DNA from: Icerya purchasi
Lineage: Eukaryota > Arthropoda > Insecta > Hemiptera > Monophlebidae
DNA length: 64,000 bases
Direction: 5' to 3'
NCBI GenBank assembly: GCA_039619475.1
Contig: CM077116.1
Span: 386,284,760-386,348,759, forward strand
A program made the position numbers and the translations under genes. A model generated the notes under the pieces. It was not told the origin of the DNA. It ran no database searches and worked only from the letters and a program-made list of their open reading frames with translations. Of the stretch, positions 37,744 to 51,000 are shown in pieces; within the stretch, counting starts at the first letter, position 1, and each line of letters starts with the position of its first letter.

Positions 37744-38103
37744 TTATATTAGCTTTGCCGGTAACTTTGCATATTTGTAATGGAATTTTGGAATCCATTT
37801 TTCATCCACTTCCCGATGTCCGAATGATTTGAAATTTTTACTATTGTCAGAACTCGATGACAATGCTATATTATACAGAAAAAGAACACCTATACCCAAA
37901 AATAAAGTAAAAAAATGTAAATATTTATAAACGGAATAATTTGATAGAAGCAACGGATCCTCAGCCAGTCTCGTTACGTTTTCAGCCACAATGTGGCGGC
38001 TCGACGAACGCAACGGGTCTGTAGCCGGTCTTTTTCTACAAGCCGCTGCATCGTGGTGGGAAATATAATGAGACCGGCTGAGAATCCATTGCTGACGCCG
38101 AAA
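37744..38103 (-). CDS. Unassigned open frame with one membrane segment
   Basis: An open minus-strand frame of about 119 codons ends at 37744. It contains Arg/Ser/Ala-rich sequence, then a hydrophobic stretch (LHFFTLFLGIGVLFLYNIAL) and a basic tail. It has no in-frame ATG near its start; a TTG lies at 38013. The segment is richer in GC than its surroundings, and on the DNA level AGCCGGTCT/GAGACCGGCT-like blocks recur. I do not recognise a family. It could be an exon, a TE fragment or chance. Confidence 0.2.
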   Translation of the reverse strand, partial: FRRQQWILSRSHYISHHDAAACRKRPATDPLRSSSRHIVAENVTRLAEDPLLLSNYSVYKYLHFFTLFLGIGVLFLYNIALSSSSDNSKNFKSFGHREVDEKWIPKFHYKYAKLPAKLI

Positions 38104-38139
38104 AATAGGTGAAAATGGATTTAGATTGCTGTATTCGGA

Positions 38140-38270
38140 GCCGGCTTTAGGGTAGTGCGACCCGGGCGGTCACCTAAGGTGTCAGCGTTTAGGTGGCGCC
38201 GTGCGCGTGGTGCTTGCTTAACCACTTAATTTGAACATCTATCTGCACGAGTTTAAAGAAAAACTAAATT
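38140..38270 (+). mobile_element. Possible hAT-like element end
   Basis: GCCGGCTTTAGGGTAGTGCG and the following GC-rich bases resemble the terminal region of ZMYM-type hAT elements, and a matching transposase tail follows at 38708. The opposite end was not found. Confidence 0.35.
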
Positions 38271-38707
38271 TAGTGCATTAACTTTTTTATGAATTTATCT
38301 TGTAAGAGTAAGTTTGAATATTCAACACATCTAACACGACCTATCATTTTATCGTTTGTTACGTCCATCGTTGACTAGTATAGGAAATTAGACGAATGTG
38401 ATCCATTGTTAAATGTGTTGTGTTTTCGTGTTAAAGCCGGTTAAATCTTATTTACGTAAAGTATTGTTCAACCAATAAACAAAATTCATAAGCTAGAATT
38501 TTTTTTTTTTTGCGACAATTGGTGTCTGCTTAGTGCAGTGTCTCGCTGGCTATTTTCACGAATCAGTTTCTGGTAAGCAATATTCTTTGTTTTTTTTCCT
38601 CGCTATCGTCATCCGTTTCGTTCAAATTCAAAAAGTACAACCTTCAAGAGTTATATTCCAACACCTGGATAACGTTGCATATTCTGTTAACAATACCAGG
38701 GACCGTT

Positions 38708-38907
38708 GTAAGTGGCGAACGCAGTTTTTCCAAACTAAAATTGATTAAAAACGGTGCTTGCAGTCTACAATGTCTCAAACAAGATTAACCAGTTTTGCCT
38801 TGCTGTCCATTGAAAATCAAGTTTCAGAAAACCCAGATTTTGCCAGTCTTATCAGAGAGTTTATTGACACAAAAGTTGGAAAAATTATGTCTCAGTTGTT
38901 CGTTTAA
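38708..38907 (+). mobile_element. hAT-family transposase C-terminal fragment
   Basis: VSGERSFSKLKLIKN (38708 on) is the start of the hAT dimerisation domain. After a frame change, MSQTRLTSFALLSIENQVSE and FASLIREFIDTKVGK (about 38771-38885) continue it, with a TAA at 38905. These are hallmarks of ZMYM/repressor-type hAT transposases. The catalytic part is missing, so this is a dead fragment. Confidence 0.75.
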
Positions 38908-39660
38908 TTTTTGTTTTTCATGAAATGTCTAGTGACTAACTGACAGACAATATAGGCACATTGCATAAAAAATGAATCGTAAAAAATATTAACAATAATA
39001 ATAATAAATAACTGTTTATAATAAACTATGTTTTTGAAGCTAGCCGCTTCACATTGTAGGCTATTATTACAGTCCTCCTCAGCTGCCATGAATTGAACGC
39101 ATGACCACCACACAAATTTTGCTTTTGGCATCTGCATCCTTAGGAGCCTGCTAAAACTTCAGATCCAAGCAAACTGAAACTCGCCGTCCATTCCTCAATA
39201 TAAAATATTGGCGTGATTATGAATATTGTTAACGTACAGATTCTTTTGAAATGCTGAAATAACTTCTATTTTATACTGGTTTCCATGTGGAGTAGCTTCA
39301 GAGGTTTCTACTAGTTTATATAAATTTATTGTTAAGCTATTGACCTTTTCAAATGTGTTGATGTCCTCAACTGAACAGATAGGTAGTCGCATGCAATCAA
39401 AATTGTATATTTTCTGCAGAATTCCATACTGCCACATGCTGAAAGAGGTTTTTGGCAAACTTGGCCAGGACTGCGAACAGGGAACTATTTTTATTTTCTG
39501 GATCGGAAGGATTCTTGACATAGATAACTGCGTGTCAGTTAATAATTTCTTTCAGCAGCTGTAACCCTGGCGGGATTTTGTCCAGCAATAGTGGTATTCG
39601 CGATGACTGTTGAGCGCATTGAATATACAATAACGTTTTATCTATTCTATTCGTTCGTTA
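38908..39660. other. Unassigned sequence beside the hAT fragment
   Basis: Overlapping open frames on both strands (minus 39195-39521, plus 39340-39564) are not recognised. They may be further decayed transposon coding sequence. Confidence 0.4.
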
Positions 39661-39681
39661 GCTCGATTACGAGCGTCGAGA

Positions 39682-39719
39682 CTACCTGTCTGTACAATCT
39701 AGCTGTACAGAACAGGTAG
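39682..39719. repeat. Perfect hairpin, 15-bp stem
   Basis: CTACCTGTCTGTACA pairs with TGTACAGAACAGGTAG with one bulged A and a 7-nt loop. Just upstream GCTCG/CGAGC forms another small hairpin (39661-39675). No gene is attached. Confidence 0.8.
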
Positions 39720-40099
39720 CGTTCTTAGCAATTGTTATATGCAACGCAGGTGTACACACGCATGACTTCATTCGAAACTGATAGTAGCCGCTTGTTTTCC
39801 TGTTTTGATATAATATTTTTATCACTGCAAGTAAATATATTTCGGATTACAAATTCGGCTTACGGTGATGTAGATGATATCAGCGATATCGGCTCTGGAA
39901 TAGACAACATAACAGTATCCATGGGTAAATCTTTACCAAATTGTTGAATAAATGATTCGTCACTCATTTTGCTTTTCTTTTCTTTAATTTAACACCAACC
40001 AATAGCTAATAACACTTTAAACTTGATACTACTTTCCTACAGCATAGACTACTGCCTCTGGTTGGGTAGCATGCCCTTTTGCTATCTCTATGCAAAAAT

Positions 40100-40180
40100 A
40101 TGTAGAATACTAACTCCTGATTGGTTACTTTACCATTGTGTGATTGTATAACTAAATACTAACTCCTGATTGGTTGATTG
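40100..40180. repeat. Direct repeat ACTAACTCCTGATTGGTT
   Basis: The 18-mer occurs at about 40110 and about 40157, 47 bp apart. It is followed by an unusually GC-rich, TGGCTG-rich stretch to 40400. Confidence 0.7.
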
Positions 40181-40439
40181 AGCGTGGGGAGATGATAAAA
40201 GTCCATAAAGGAGTTTATAACTAGCGGGAATGTGTGGTAAATGTGCCATTGTGTGATAAACATGTGTAGCTGGCTACTGATAAAATTTTCACTATAATCC
40301 AGCCCCTGAGTGGCGTGGTCGGGCTGGCTGAAAGGTGTATAGCGTAACTGTGGATGGCTGAGGTAGCAGGGGGTGGCTGGAGATAGCTGGAAACAGTTTG
40401 CCATTTATGATTAATGCGAAAAAATAAAAAGGTTCAAAA

Positions 40440-40773
40440 TAGCCGGTGAAAATTTAATAGGTAAAGAAAGGCAACCAAGAATAATACAATAATACACAAA
40501 ATAATCTGTCATTAAATCAGTCTAAACAATAGTATTTACCCGCGAATATTAAAATCATTATTACTATTTAAAAAAATTGAATTTATTTTCATTGTTCTCT
40601 ATCATCGATTTTTGGGGTTCTGTAGGCATGCGATATGCAGAATTTTAATAATATGATTCAAGAGCGCTAAAAACATTAAATAAAATTCAAAAACTCATGA
40701 AACATCTGATTTATAAACTTTAAATTGTATACATAAATTACAATCAAAACGGGACAATTACTTCCGAACAATA

Positions 40774-40810
<37 letters not shown>

Positions 40811-43000
40811 AAGAAAAAATAATATGGAATTTAGGACGGTTTAAAAATTATTTTAAAATTCATAACCTTGCACCAAATAACCCATATTAAACATAAAAAT
40901 TAAAATATATAACAAAAATCAAAAATTTTTCGTATAATAAAAACATCTCCGATAACGAATTAGGTAAAATATTGCAAGAAAAAGAAATTTTGGTACGTGC
41001 TAGCTAGAATATAGAATTCGAAAAAACCAAGACATATATTCAGCAAATATACAAAATGAGATTTTGAATGAGACATGTAACCCATATTACAACTTTAAAT
41101 TTCGATTTCAGGCAGTTGCAAAATTTATAAATACTAAAACAGTTATTTTTCCGGGTATGTTGTATATTGTTAGAAAGCCAGTTGTTTGAAGGTAACGAAC
41201 TCACAATTCGATTTCTGTATGAAACATTTGAATTATGCAATAAATTCAAAAAAGCGCCAAAAACAAATCCATATTTTACTGAATCAGTAAAACAGTTTAA
41301 AATCACTCTGCAGCTCTCTGCTATTCAAAATTGGTTAATCCAAACTTTCTTTTTAGCTTCCAATATCATAAACTTGTAAAAATGTTTAACATACATGTAC
41401 GTCTTCGTTACTAATTTGATCTCTTTTTTTTTTTTTAATGTTTAAGCGTCGGACTTTGCTTTTTAAAATTATAGTTCTAAATTCCGCCTGTAAGAAGTTA
41501 TATTTAAATAAATATATATTATTTTTTTCTTCAAATTTTAATTTGATGAAGTCAAAATTAAAATTATAACTACCGATGTTTGATTAAATTATTTTTTTAC
41601 AGAAATTTAGCAAATATGCGCTTTTTTCTCTTTTTAATATTCTATTTTTTGTAAAACTGTGAAAACTGAATTACATACGTACATCCACATGCTAGTAACG
41701 ATATGTAGACGAAATTACATTTTTCAGAAAAAATTAGACCGATGCGACCTTGAGCCGACTAGTAGTATGGACAAGCAAATCGACTATTTATTGAAAAAAT
41801 GTAAATTTGTTTGCTTAATTTTATACATTCAAAATAAACCTCATGTCAAGTTGAGACAATTTTACTCCGTATAAATATTACACAGCCTGACTAACACAAA
41901 AATTGACCACTTATGTGTAAATAATTTTGCTTTTTTCTGTGACTGTAGCATGTAACAAACTTAATTCAAAATACACATTTTGCTGTTTCTTCTTAACAGC
42001 AGTGGCCATTAATAAAAAAGTTAGTAAAACAGTATTACAAAGAAATCTTAGCCATATTTTCTTATAAATATAATGCGTAATCCATTAAACTGAATAAAAA
42101 TATAAAATAAACAAAGGCAATATTTCACAATTAGAACTCGCCTCTCCCCGAATTAAACCTATTCTCATTAATATAGTTTTATTCTTTAAGCCTGAAACAA
42201 TACACTAATAATGTAACGGGGGAAAACTCTACCCTTATTGCTGATTTAACGATTAAGATATTTTTATATTGAACAAGTGAAACATATTACAAAAACTACA
42301 CTTTTTTAGATTTTATTTTCATGTTCAAATCTATTCATTATCTGAAAAAGCCCCACTTATCAATTCAACAGAAATTATATGTCTTAGTAAATATTTAGTT
42401 TACAGTTGCGGCAGTTTTTTTAAAACGTGAAACATGTTTTTATGGTGATACGTGGTCTGTAACACTGTACTAATTTAAGGTGTAAAAAAACAGCCCATAA
42501 CTATCATTAATCTAATCTAAAAATAACGTATCATCTTAAATACCTAAAATAACGCATATATGTCGTCAGTTAAGTTTAAGATCTTGCGTAAAATAGTTGG
42601 TGCGGTTTGTATCAAATATACCAGTAAGGAAAGATCTTCGAATTCCTTCTGTTACTAAGGTGGTACAATCAAGATACAAGGCGTTCTTTAACAAGCTGGA
42701 AGTTGTGATGTTTAATGATCTTGCCGATCAAAATATACCTAATTCTTCAATTCGTTGTTTATAAAAACTATGGCCGTCTGATAGTTTGAATAATCTGTAA
42801 ACTTATCCAGATGCAATACCGCAATAAGACAGTGATCATTAGGCTAACCAGTCTAGCTATGGTCTGTTTTAGTTTTAATGATTGCAATTTATGCAGATTG
42901 CAGGAGAAAAAAGTGATTAAAACTTACTGTTATCAATGTTATTTACTGTTTATTATTCACAGATATAAATGTTACAATACAATGTGACCAATAGAACTCC
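40440..43000. other. Intergenic AT-rich DNA
   Basis: Contains a poly(A) run near 40779-40807 and two unassigned plus-strand open frames at 41167-41379 and 41659-41874. No recognised gene. Confidence 0.5.
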
Positions 43001-44570
43001 TTTCCACATAAACAACGCCATAATTCCGAACCGTCTCTCAGCCAGGAGTTTGATAGCAAATTAATTTGGCGCCTACACATTGATAAACTAAAATCTGAAT
43101 GTATAAGGTCACTGTCAATAATCCGATACCTCTCCAATCCTCAACTCAATATTCACTCCAAATTAATCTCCAATGTTTACAAATCCATAATCCTAAGTAA
43201 AATAAATTATGGGTGCCAGGTGTACTCCTCAGCTTCTCTAAGTAATCTAAAAAAACTGGATATCATCCATCACTCTGCTCTACGAATCATCTCGGGAGTC
43301 CATCATATAGCATCGTGTAGGAGTATGTGTACACTGACGGACACTCCTCCACTGAAATTCTATCGTTCCCTGTACACTCTGCGGTACAATATCCCATTCC
43401 TAAAGCTGCCTTATACCCAGCCCGAAACTCGCTCATTCGCAGCGTCACCAACGACCCGCTACCGGTTCTCACCAAGCTACTCCCGAATGTCAATGTCAAT
43501 GACTCCACAGAATGCCGGGCAGCCGCCACCAGTTCGTTACATTTGTGGCAACTCGAGCCTGCAGCAATTAACCTATCGGTTCTGCAGAAGTATAAGTCCA
43601 ACGGCATGTCGAAGCAACTTACTCAAGACGCGTGCGAAACAATAAGACAGTACTACGGCAACATCATCCAATGTTATACAGACGGAGCAAAAACAGCACC
43701 CATCAAAGGGATGTCACTAGCCGCTTGCGCCTTCGAAGCGAAGAGAACAATGACAACCATCCGTCTGAGCGATTACTGCTCAATTCTAAATGTCGAATTA
43801 TACGCAATACGCTTTTGTCTGGAAATTATCCTGGCATCGACAGAGCCAATTCGTGGTATACTATTGATAACAGACTCATTAGTGGCGGCTAAAATGATAG
43901 GAGGTGGAACCCCGGGGAGAGGCTAACAGACCAAGTCCTGACACTCATCATGGAGTTGCGGTCAAAGGGTTATAATTTAATCGTGTTGTGGGTCCCAAGT
44001 CATGCTGGAATCCCAGGGAATGAACTGGCGGACACAGCAGCTCACTCAATCATTACAGCCCTCAGTCCACAAAAGATCCTTGAGCCCCCTCAAATATCAG
44101 ATGCAATACGAAGTCAAATAATCGAACAGTGGAACCAAGAACACACCTCCACTCCGTCCCATCTCCAGAATATTAAGAAGTCCGTAGAGCCATGGTAGCC
44201 CCCCAGGGGATCTTACGAGTATATTATCGTGCGCTCAATCGCTTACGCCTCGGTCACACGCGACTATCTTACGACTATTTGTTGGAGAGCGGTCACCCTC
44301 CAACCACTTGTCCTTTCTTCCGTGCATAAGAGCCACCAGCGGTTGATCATATTTTTATAAATTGCCCTACAGTCCAACCCTCCAGAACGAGACACGGATT
44401 TGATAATCTCAATCATGTCCTCTCGAATTCAGAAGTGAACCAGAACGCAGTTTTTCAATTCGCCAGGGACAATGGATTAAGGGCAGTCCTGTAACCGGAG
44501 ACTTGTGGGCCGTAATAGTCTAGATATTAATCAAGGTTGCGAGGTAAAAAAAAGAAAAAGAAATACAATA
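43000..44570 (+). mobile_element. 5'-truncated LINE: RT thumb, RNase H and zinc-knuckle end
   Basis: Starts in the RT C-terminal region (HIDKLKSECIRSLSIIRYLS, SIILSKINYGCQVYSSASLS). A frameshift near 43390 leads to an RNase H domain with YTDGA (43677), NVELYAIRF and LLITDSLVA. A second shift near 43925 leads to VLWVPSHAGIPGNELADTAA, which completes the D-E-D-D/H set. The tail (about 44200-44480) keeps a Cys/His cluster (CPF, DHIF, NCP) and ends in an A-rich stretch. LINEs with RNase H belong to the I/R1/Loa side of the tree. It is dead, but less decayed than the other LINEs here and clearly richer in GC. Confidence 0.88.
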
Positions 44571-46129
44571 TAGGCATTCAAGTAAGGACCATTAAATTTA
44601 CGTTCATTAACGATTCATGTATAAAAAATATATAAAAAAAAAATATATTAAATATTTGGCGAAACGAGCAGTTTCGTGTGATTCGTCATCAACACGTGAG
44701 AGATAGGCTGGTACTTCGTATTACTAATTGATGTATGAAACAAGTGCGAGAAATCTGATGGAGAACTCATTACAGCTGACGAATCCCTCGATTCCACGAA
44801 TACATAATTATTTTGGTTCATGTGAGAAAATTAGTGTTCTATTACTTTTGTTATTTACTTTCATTGAAAAGGTGATTGTTTTGGTTAAAACTGCAAAAAA
44901 ATTATATCGGAGTTTGCGTAGTAAAAAATTATTTATTTATTAGTGTTGAATCTATAGAAAAAAATTGAGTTAGAATCCCGTATACTACATACTACTTTCA
45001 GGTATGTTGATAAAGGAGAGCAACATAAAATTATGGAAAAATTTGGGAATTTGTATCACTAAATAACACTACCGATATTAATTTGCTTAATATTACGCAA
45101 GAGAAATTAAATGATTTAGGGTTTGAGATGTATCTCTGTAGCTAAATTAAAATTACAGTTTTAAAATGAAAATATTTATTTACTGACAGGCACGCACATT
45201 AAACAAATCATACATAATGATGTATTTTCGTTGTTATATGTAAAAATTTAACACGTGTAAAAAGTTTATGTTTTTCCATCCCAGTCCCCCATAAATTTCT
45301 GTCTACACTACTAATGAAAATCAAATATTTATTTAAAATTAAGAAATAAAACCAATTTAATGTATATTTAAGTATTTGTATTTGATTTAAATTTTTTAAA
45401 TTTAGGTAAAATTTGTTTATGAAATTAGAAAAATAAAAACAAATTTTTAAATTAATAATACAACGTAGAAAAAGCTTATTTGTTGATAATGTCATTGTAA
45501 CACGGAACTTTATCAAAATTAATTAATACTAACGAAATATCTAAAAATAATTTCAAATTAGTTCATTAATAATATTACTAAGCGAAGGAAATAACATATT
45601 TTTCTATAATAAAACCCGGTTTAGCTAATAAATATAAAATAATATTTAATAAAATCACGACAATGATATCTGCTAAATGAATTTTTTACATTAAAAAAAA
45701 AAAAGAAAAGAAAATGTTTCATTTTTAATCGTTACTCACTGAGATATTATTTACTTGTATATTAAACTGAAGTAAATAAAACCTTTCTCTGAAATTCACG
45801 TTTACTTTCGGCATTCGTTTGATTCGATAACTACTCAATGTTATTTGCAACATATGCAAATAAAAAAAAATTAACACCGAATAAAGGCGAATCTGAAATA
45901 GCTAAAAAATTTTATCTTTCAGAAAGTACAACTTAAAAGTTAAAATTTTACATTTCTACTTTTGCTGTAGAAATCGTCTTTTTATTACCATATTACGATA
46001 ATTCACCTTCAATTTTTTTTAAAAAATCGTTTTCAATTTTAATAGTTCAAATTACAATTCAGCGAACTTCATTAATTTATTACATACATAAATACGATCA
46101 AAAAATTGTCTAAGAAAATAAGGAACATG
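44571..46129. other. AT-rich DNA, nothing recognised
   Basis: Short open frames (44728, 45208) lack family resemblance. No repeat pair was noted. Confidence 0.6.
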
Positions 46130-46177
46130 TTATCGTCTTGGTCCATTATATTGTCGCTTTTTTTTTCCATTCTTGTT
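46130..46177 (-). CDS. Possible terminal exon of EXOSC10
   Basis: On the minus strand a TTTGTTTTAG acceptor is followed by an open frame coding NKNGKKKRQYNGPRR and a TAA stop at 46132-46130. A short basic tail with an aromatic residue and terminal arginines resembles the end of EXOSC10/Rrp6 proteins (human ends YNWPQR). It lies on the expected strand downstream of the confirmed exons. I could not find the intervening exons, so linkage to 55188 is inference and chance in AT-rich DNA remains possible. Confidence 0.3.
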   Translation of the reverse strand, partial: NKNGKKKRQYNGPRR

Positions 46178-47017
46178 CTAAAACAAATCAAAAAAAAATA
46201 AATTATTTTTTATTAATATTCTTGTACATAAATTTAGCAAAAAAAAAATCAAAAACAAAATATTAAATAACAAATATACAAACATGAAATTAAATTAAAA
46301 ACTTATGACCAAATTTATTTTACAAGGAAAAAGTCGGCATTAATATTAATATTTTAAAACTAACGTTATACGACAGTAAGCACAGAAACATATCAGCTAA
46401 TTAAGAATTTGAAAAAAACAGGTTTTGTTAAAACAAAAGTTTGGATTAATTGAATATTAAATCGATGCATAAATTCCACGTAACGTCAGAGAGACAACAT
46501 TTCGAAGTATAATATTTTAATTGCACATTACAAATACTTATCTTCTTGTGTTTTTTTTTCTTTTTATAAACTACTTTTGATATTTGGCTAGTTCATGCTT
46601 ATTAAATTTAAATCTTAGTTCTCATAATGATAAATTTTCCACTATTTGAGTTATTATAATCGCCAGAGGATGCACGTTAATTAAAATCCCATTTAAAATT
46701 TGTTTTCTTTTATTCTCAAGTTTTTCATATTGCCAAACAATGTATTCTATATCAGTGATTCACAACGGGGAGGGAGCCATGAAAAATATGTAACAGAAAA
46801 TATAATTAACGAAGTGATGGGAAGAATAAGCTGGCGCTTAAAAATTTGTTATTTCTGAGAAAATTAAATCACGATTTTTTTCTTACAAAAAACAAATTTA
46901 AAGACAGGTTTGATAAAACTCAAATGATTCCATCAGATAATTCTAAGTCGATAGGAAGAAGATATTTTTTACGTCTTAACACATTGGCTGCTAACGACAC
47001 AGATTTGAGGGGTCACC

Positions 47018-48008
47018 CTCTTTCGGGCGCGAAAAAGCGGGCGCAGACTCTATCGGGAGCAGCCTCTTTCGGACGCAGGCGAACTCAGACCTTTTTACAG
47101 ACCACCTACGGTGATTTTCAGGTATCATCCGTTAAATGTTATCATCTGTGTTAGTGAGAAACACGAGTTACCAAACACTGCTATCAGAAATTCCGTCCAA
47201 AAAATACCGTTCTTCGTTAACGATTTAGTTTTTCCGCGCGTACAGCATGTTATATATGCATACACATATGTAATCACAAAATATATATTTTACATGATTT
47301 TATTTGGTTATTCACTTTTTTAAAATAACGACTTCAGCGTGAAATATTCATAAACAGATTTTCGCAATGTAAATTTAAGAGATCTGTTAGCAAAAGTGAT
47401 ACGAAACGGACGAAAATTATTAATATTAATAATCGGTCAAATAAACTGTCGGTTTTCTTCATTTTTTTTTTTTTGCTATCGTATAGTCAACCGTATTTAA
47501 AAAATTACAAACTATCAACTCTATGCCATTTAAAGTGTAACATAACTGGATTGAATTTTGCTTCTGATACATATTCCTTATATTATCTTTCTTTTTTATT
47601 CATATCTAGAAAATTTATTTGAGGATACGTTTATTAAAGTTTTTTCTGTTATCTATGATTTTAATTATATATTTAATTCCTTGACGAATCAACCCTGATT
47701 TCAAAAAAATATCGAAAAAGACAAACAAAGGCGCAAAAATTTTTAAACATAAACACATTTGTGTTAATACTGGGCGAGAAATATATACGATATTACAAAT
47801 TAAAAATTAAATATCTTTGTTTTGAATTTAATATTATGTAAATGTAAATTATGGTAATCTTTAAATTAACTCACAGAATGTTCGGTACATGAAACATCCT
47901 ACCCGGCTAACCTCTTTCTTTTTCTTTAGAAAAATTTTAAATCTTCAAAACACTGGACTAATATTATTTTCGTAAAAATTTTAATAAAGCCAATAAGGAA
48001 GAAGCTTT
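47018..48008 (+). repeat. 991-bp inverted arm, left
   Basis: Reverse complement of 52585-53575 with equal length and only scattered substitutions (for example near 47551 and 47885). Open frames in the two arms encode the same 68-residue tail because of this duplication, not because they are genes. Confidence 0.95.
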
Positions 48009-51000
48009 TCTTGTTTTGTCTAATAATGAAGCGAGCGGCTCATAAAAAAATTATAATAATTAGAAAAATCGACTCGGCAATACTTGACGCGTATTTTGTA
48101 GGGAAAAAGAAAAAGTAAAGAAGTAAGTTGAGAAACAGAAGCGATTAATTAATTTTCTACTGTGAAATAGTTTTTAATAAAAAAAGGAAAAGAACCGTCA
48201 ATGGCTATAGCCACTTTGTAATTAACATGTTTGTTAGTTACAAAACGCGTTTTAACCGAATTTTTTTTTCTAGAATTTCGTTTTTTTACTAACTTATCAC
48301 ACTAAATTGCAATAATACTTTCTAAATATTGTCAGTTCAGCTGGGTTGGATTTGAGTAACACAAAGCTTTAAAAGCGATAATTTGCAGGTATTCGTTATT
48401 TGAATCATCGTTCTATCAATTTAGATTAAATATTTATAATAGTAACTTATTTTACTTCTGTTTCTCATCATATCGGCTTTCTTTACTAAAGGTTTTTTGG
48501 TTTCATTTGGAAAAAAAAAAAAATTCTTTAGTGGCGGTAGTGAATAATATGAAAGAAGCTATATTTAGTTCTCTATATCTGCTTATTGGTAATGACTGCA
48601 AAACCTAAATGAGAATTACCTTTTTCGACCTTAGTCTTATTTATTTATTTGGGCACGTCAATCAAGGTCCTTTACTCGGTTTGCATTTCGATACTTATGA
48701 TATGTTGCTGCAAATACTAAATTATCGGTACGCTTGCTTGTTTTCTTTTTGTATTTTGCTGAACAGAAAAGTCCCGTTGAGGCAAAATGTGATCAAACAA
48801 TAAATGAGTAATTGTTAAAATGAGCACGATCGCCTATTTGTTTTTATATAGTTATTTCATTAATTTATCTAGAATGATTTGTCAGTTAGCCTTAGTATGT
48901 TTGTTTTTATTTCTGTTCGATTCCTTTAGGTTGCTTTTTCAGATTTAACCTCATTTGGCCTAAAAGTAAAACGCACAGAAAGAAAAAAATGTTTAATATT
49001 TATGAAAAAATGAACTTGCTCCTGCGTGCATGTTTTGTAGTAAACGAAAACATAAAATTCCGCATGAAGTAGGCATGGAAGAGAGAAGAGGATAAATTTT
49101 GAACATATTTATAAGAAAAATAATATTCTAGTCCGTCGTTTTTTTTTGTTTCTTTTTTTCACATACGGCTTAAACACAACTGTGCCGATATCAAGCTGAG
49201 CCTGTAAAATTAGCTTACAGCATACTACACAAATTACAATGTTTGGTCGTTTAGTAATAACTGAAATTTTCAAAAACCACAAAAATTGGAACAATATCCT
49301 CATTATTCTTCGATAAGGAATCAATCTTTCTTATATGAAATGGATACAGTTTTATTTAATAAATAGGTATTTTCTGTAACACGCATAAACAATATTTAAG
49401 TTACCAACAATTTGAAACCTATAGTATGTATTGCGATAAAACTGTCGCAAAAAAATTATTCCCCCTTTCCACAGGAATGATAATTTCTCAAACCATATAT
49501 ATATATACAAGGTACAACCAGTGTTCATACAGCTAGTCGAATTAGAAATTATGTTTTTACTCTTTCACGTTTTCCCAACAAAATAAGAGTTTGCAATTAT
49601 AATATAATAATAATAGCATTAATTACAAATATAGAAATAAACGATTTCGAAATCTTACATATAAGTAATAATAATAATACCTATAATACATGCAAACACT
49701 AAAGTTAACTAATTACATTATGTGTTACACCACGAAGATAATCTTCAAGCTGAAGCTGATTATAATTTGTTGCGACTTTCAACAAACGTTTGTCGCAATC
49801 GACATACTTCTTTTTTTTACTTGGTTACTTTTATCAATGTTTTCTTTATTTTTTTGATATTATATCACGTTCATAGACGAATGACAAAAACCATTATGTG
49901 TCAACATCCTTTACGGCATTCTTTTTTTTTCGGAACAGAAAAGTAAAAATAACAATAATGGCAAGTTTTACACGCATTCATTGTACATTTTGTTATGTTC
50001 TTCTGTTAGGAAAATTAACCATTTTCTTAGAAATTAAAAACCGAATAGCCAATCGTACAGGTTATGAACAGTGCAGGTAAATACATTTCACCTCTTATGA
50101 AGTTATTCAGGATTTGGTCAAATAAAGAAACTAAAGCGCAACACTTATTTACAGAAAACAGTTTCATTTGTTAATTCTCCGTACTACGATCATTATTAAG
50201 AATAGTCTATTCGAAAAATATTCTAGTAATTCTTCTTCCGCCGAAATAATAATAACTGCTTTACAATAGACCTATAGTCAATTCCAAGAAAAATGTACGA
50301 TTTTTTCCATGACGATTTTATTACTTTTTCTTCTTCTTTTAGTCCTACAGATTCGCATATTGTAAAATATTCGAGGTCCTATTCATTACCTCTTTTCAAC
50401 CATTCGCAGGAAATCTCCCATGGTGAGAACCGAACCGACAAAAAAAAACTGATGCCCGTTTGAGAAACATGAGTAGTTTACAATATATCCATAAAATTAT
50501 TTTCGGCATATATGTTTTTAGTGCTGTTGTATTTTTTCGGAATACTCACTGGCGATCAATATTTTCTAAAATAATTACATATAACGGTTATAAAACAAAT
50601 ATATACTTTTAAGAATGTCAAATAGTTGTTTAAAAATCGGAAATTTTTTTTTACTTAATTATGTTAATTTTATTACTAAATGAGCTGTTTTATTGATGTT
50701 TTTGCATGGTTTAAAAATGGATTCTGATTTATGTAGGTCATATTTCACAGTAATAAGAAAAAATGATTCCAAGTAATTAATCCGTGTTACATAACGTGCA
50801 GAATTAAATATCGAGCTCTAAAATATTTATTTTGCAGGTAACTAGATTTTAGAAAAAATAAATAAATAAAAAAAAAATATAATATAATTTTATCGCAAAT
50901 ACAGCAAAATAGTTGAACATAATGTGTCAACCGCCAAGGATATAATATGATAAGTATGAATTATCGTAATTTCAATTTACATAATACTAAATTAAAAGCA

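Noticed and set aside
43287..43607. 106-codon minus-strand frame
   Set aside because: Shadow of the LINE coding strand, which continues into a clear RNase H domain.
50281..50345. Lys/Arg-rich minus-strand exon for the EXOSC10 tail
   Set aside because: Acceptor-like CTGTAG exists but no donor or homology; composition follows from poly(T/C) DNA.
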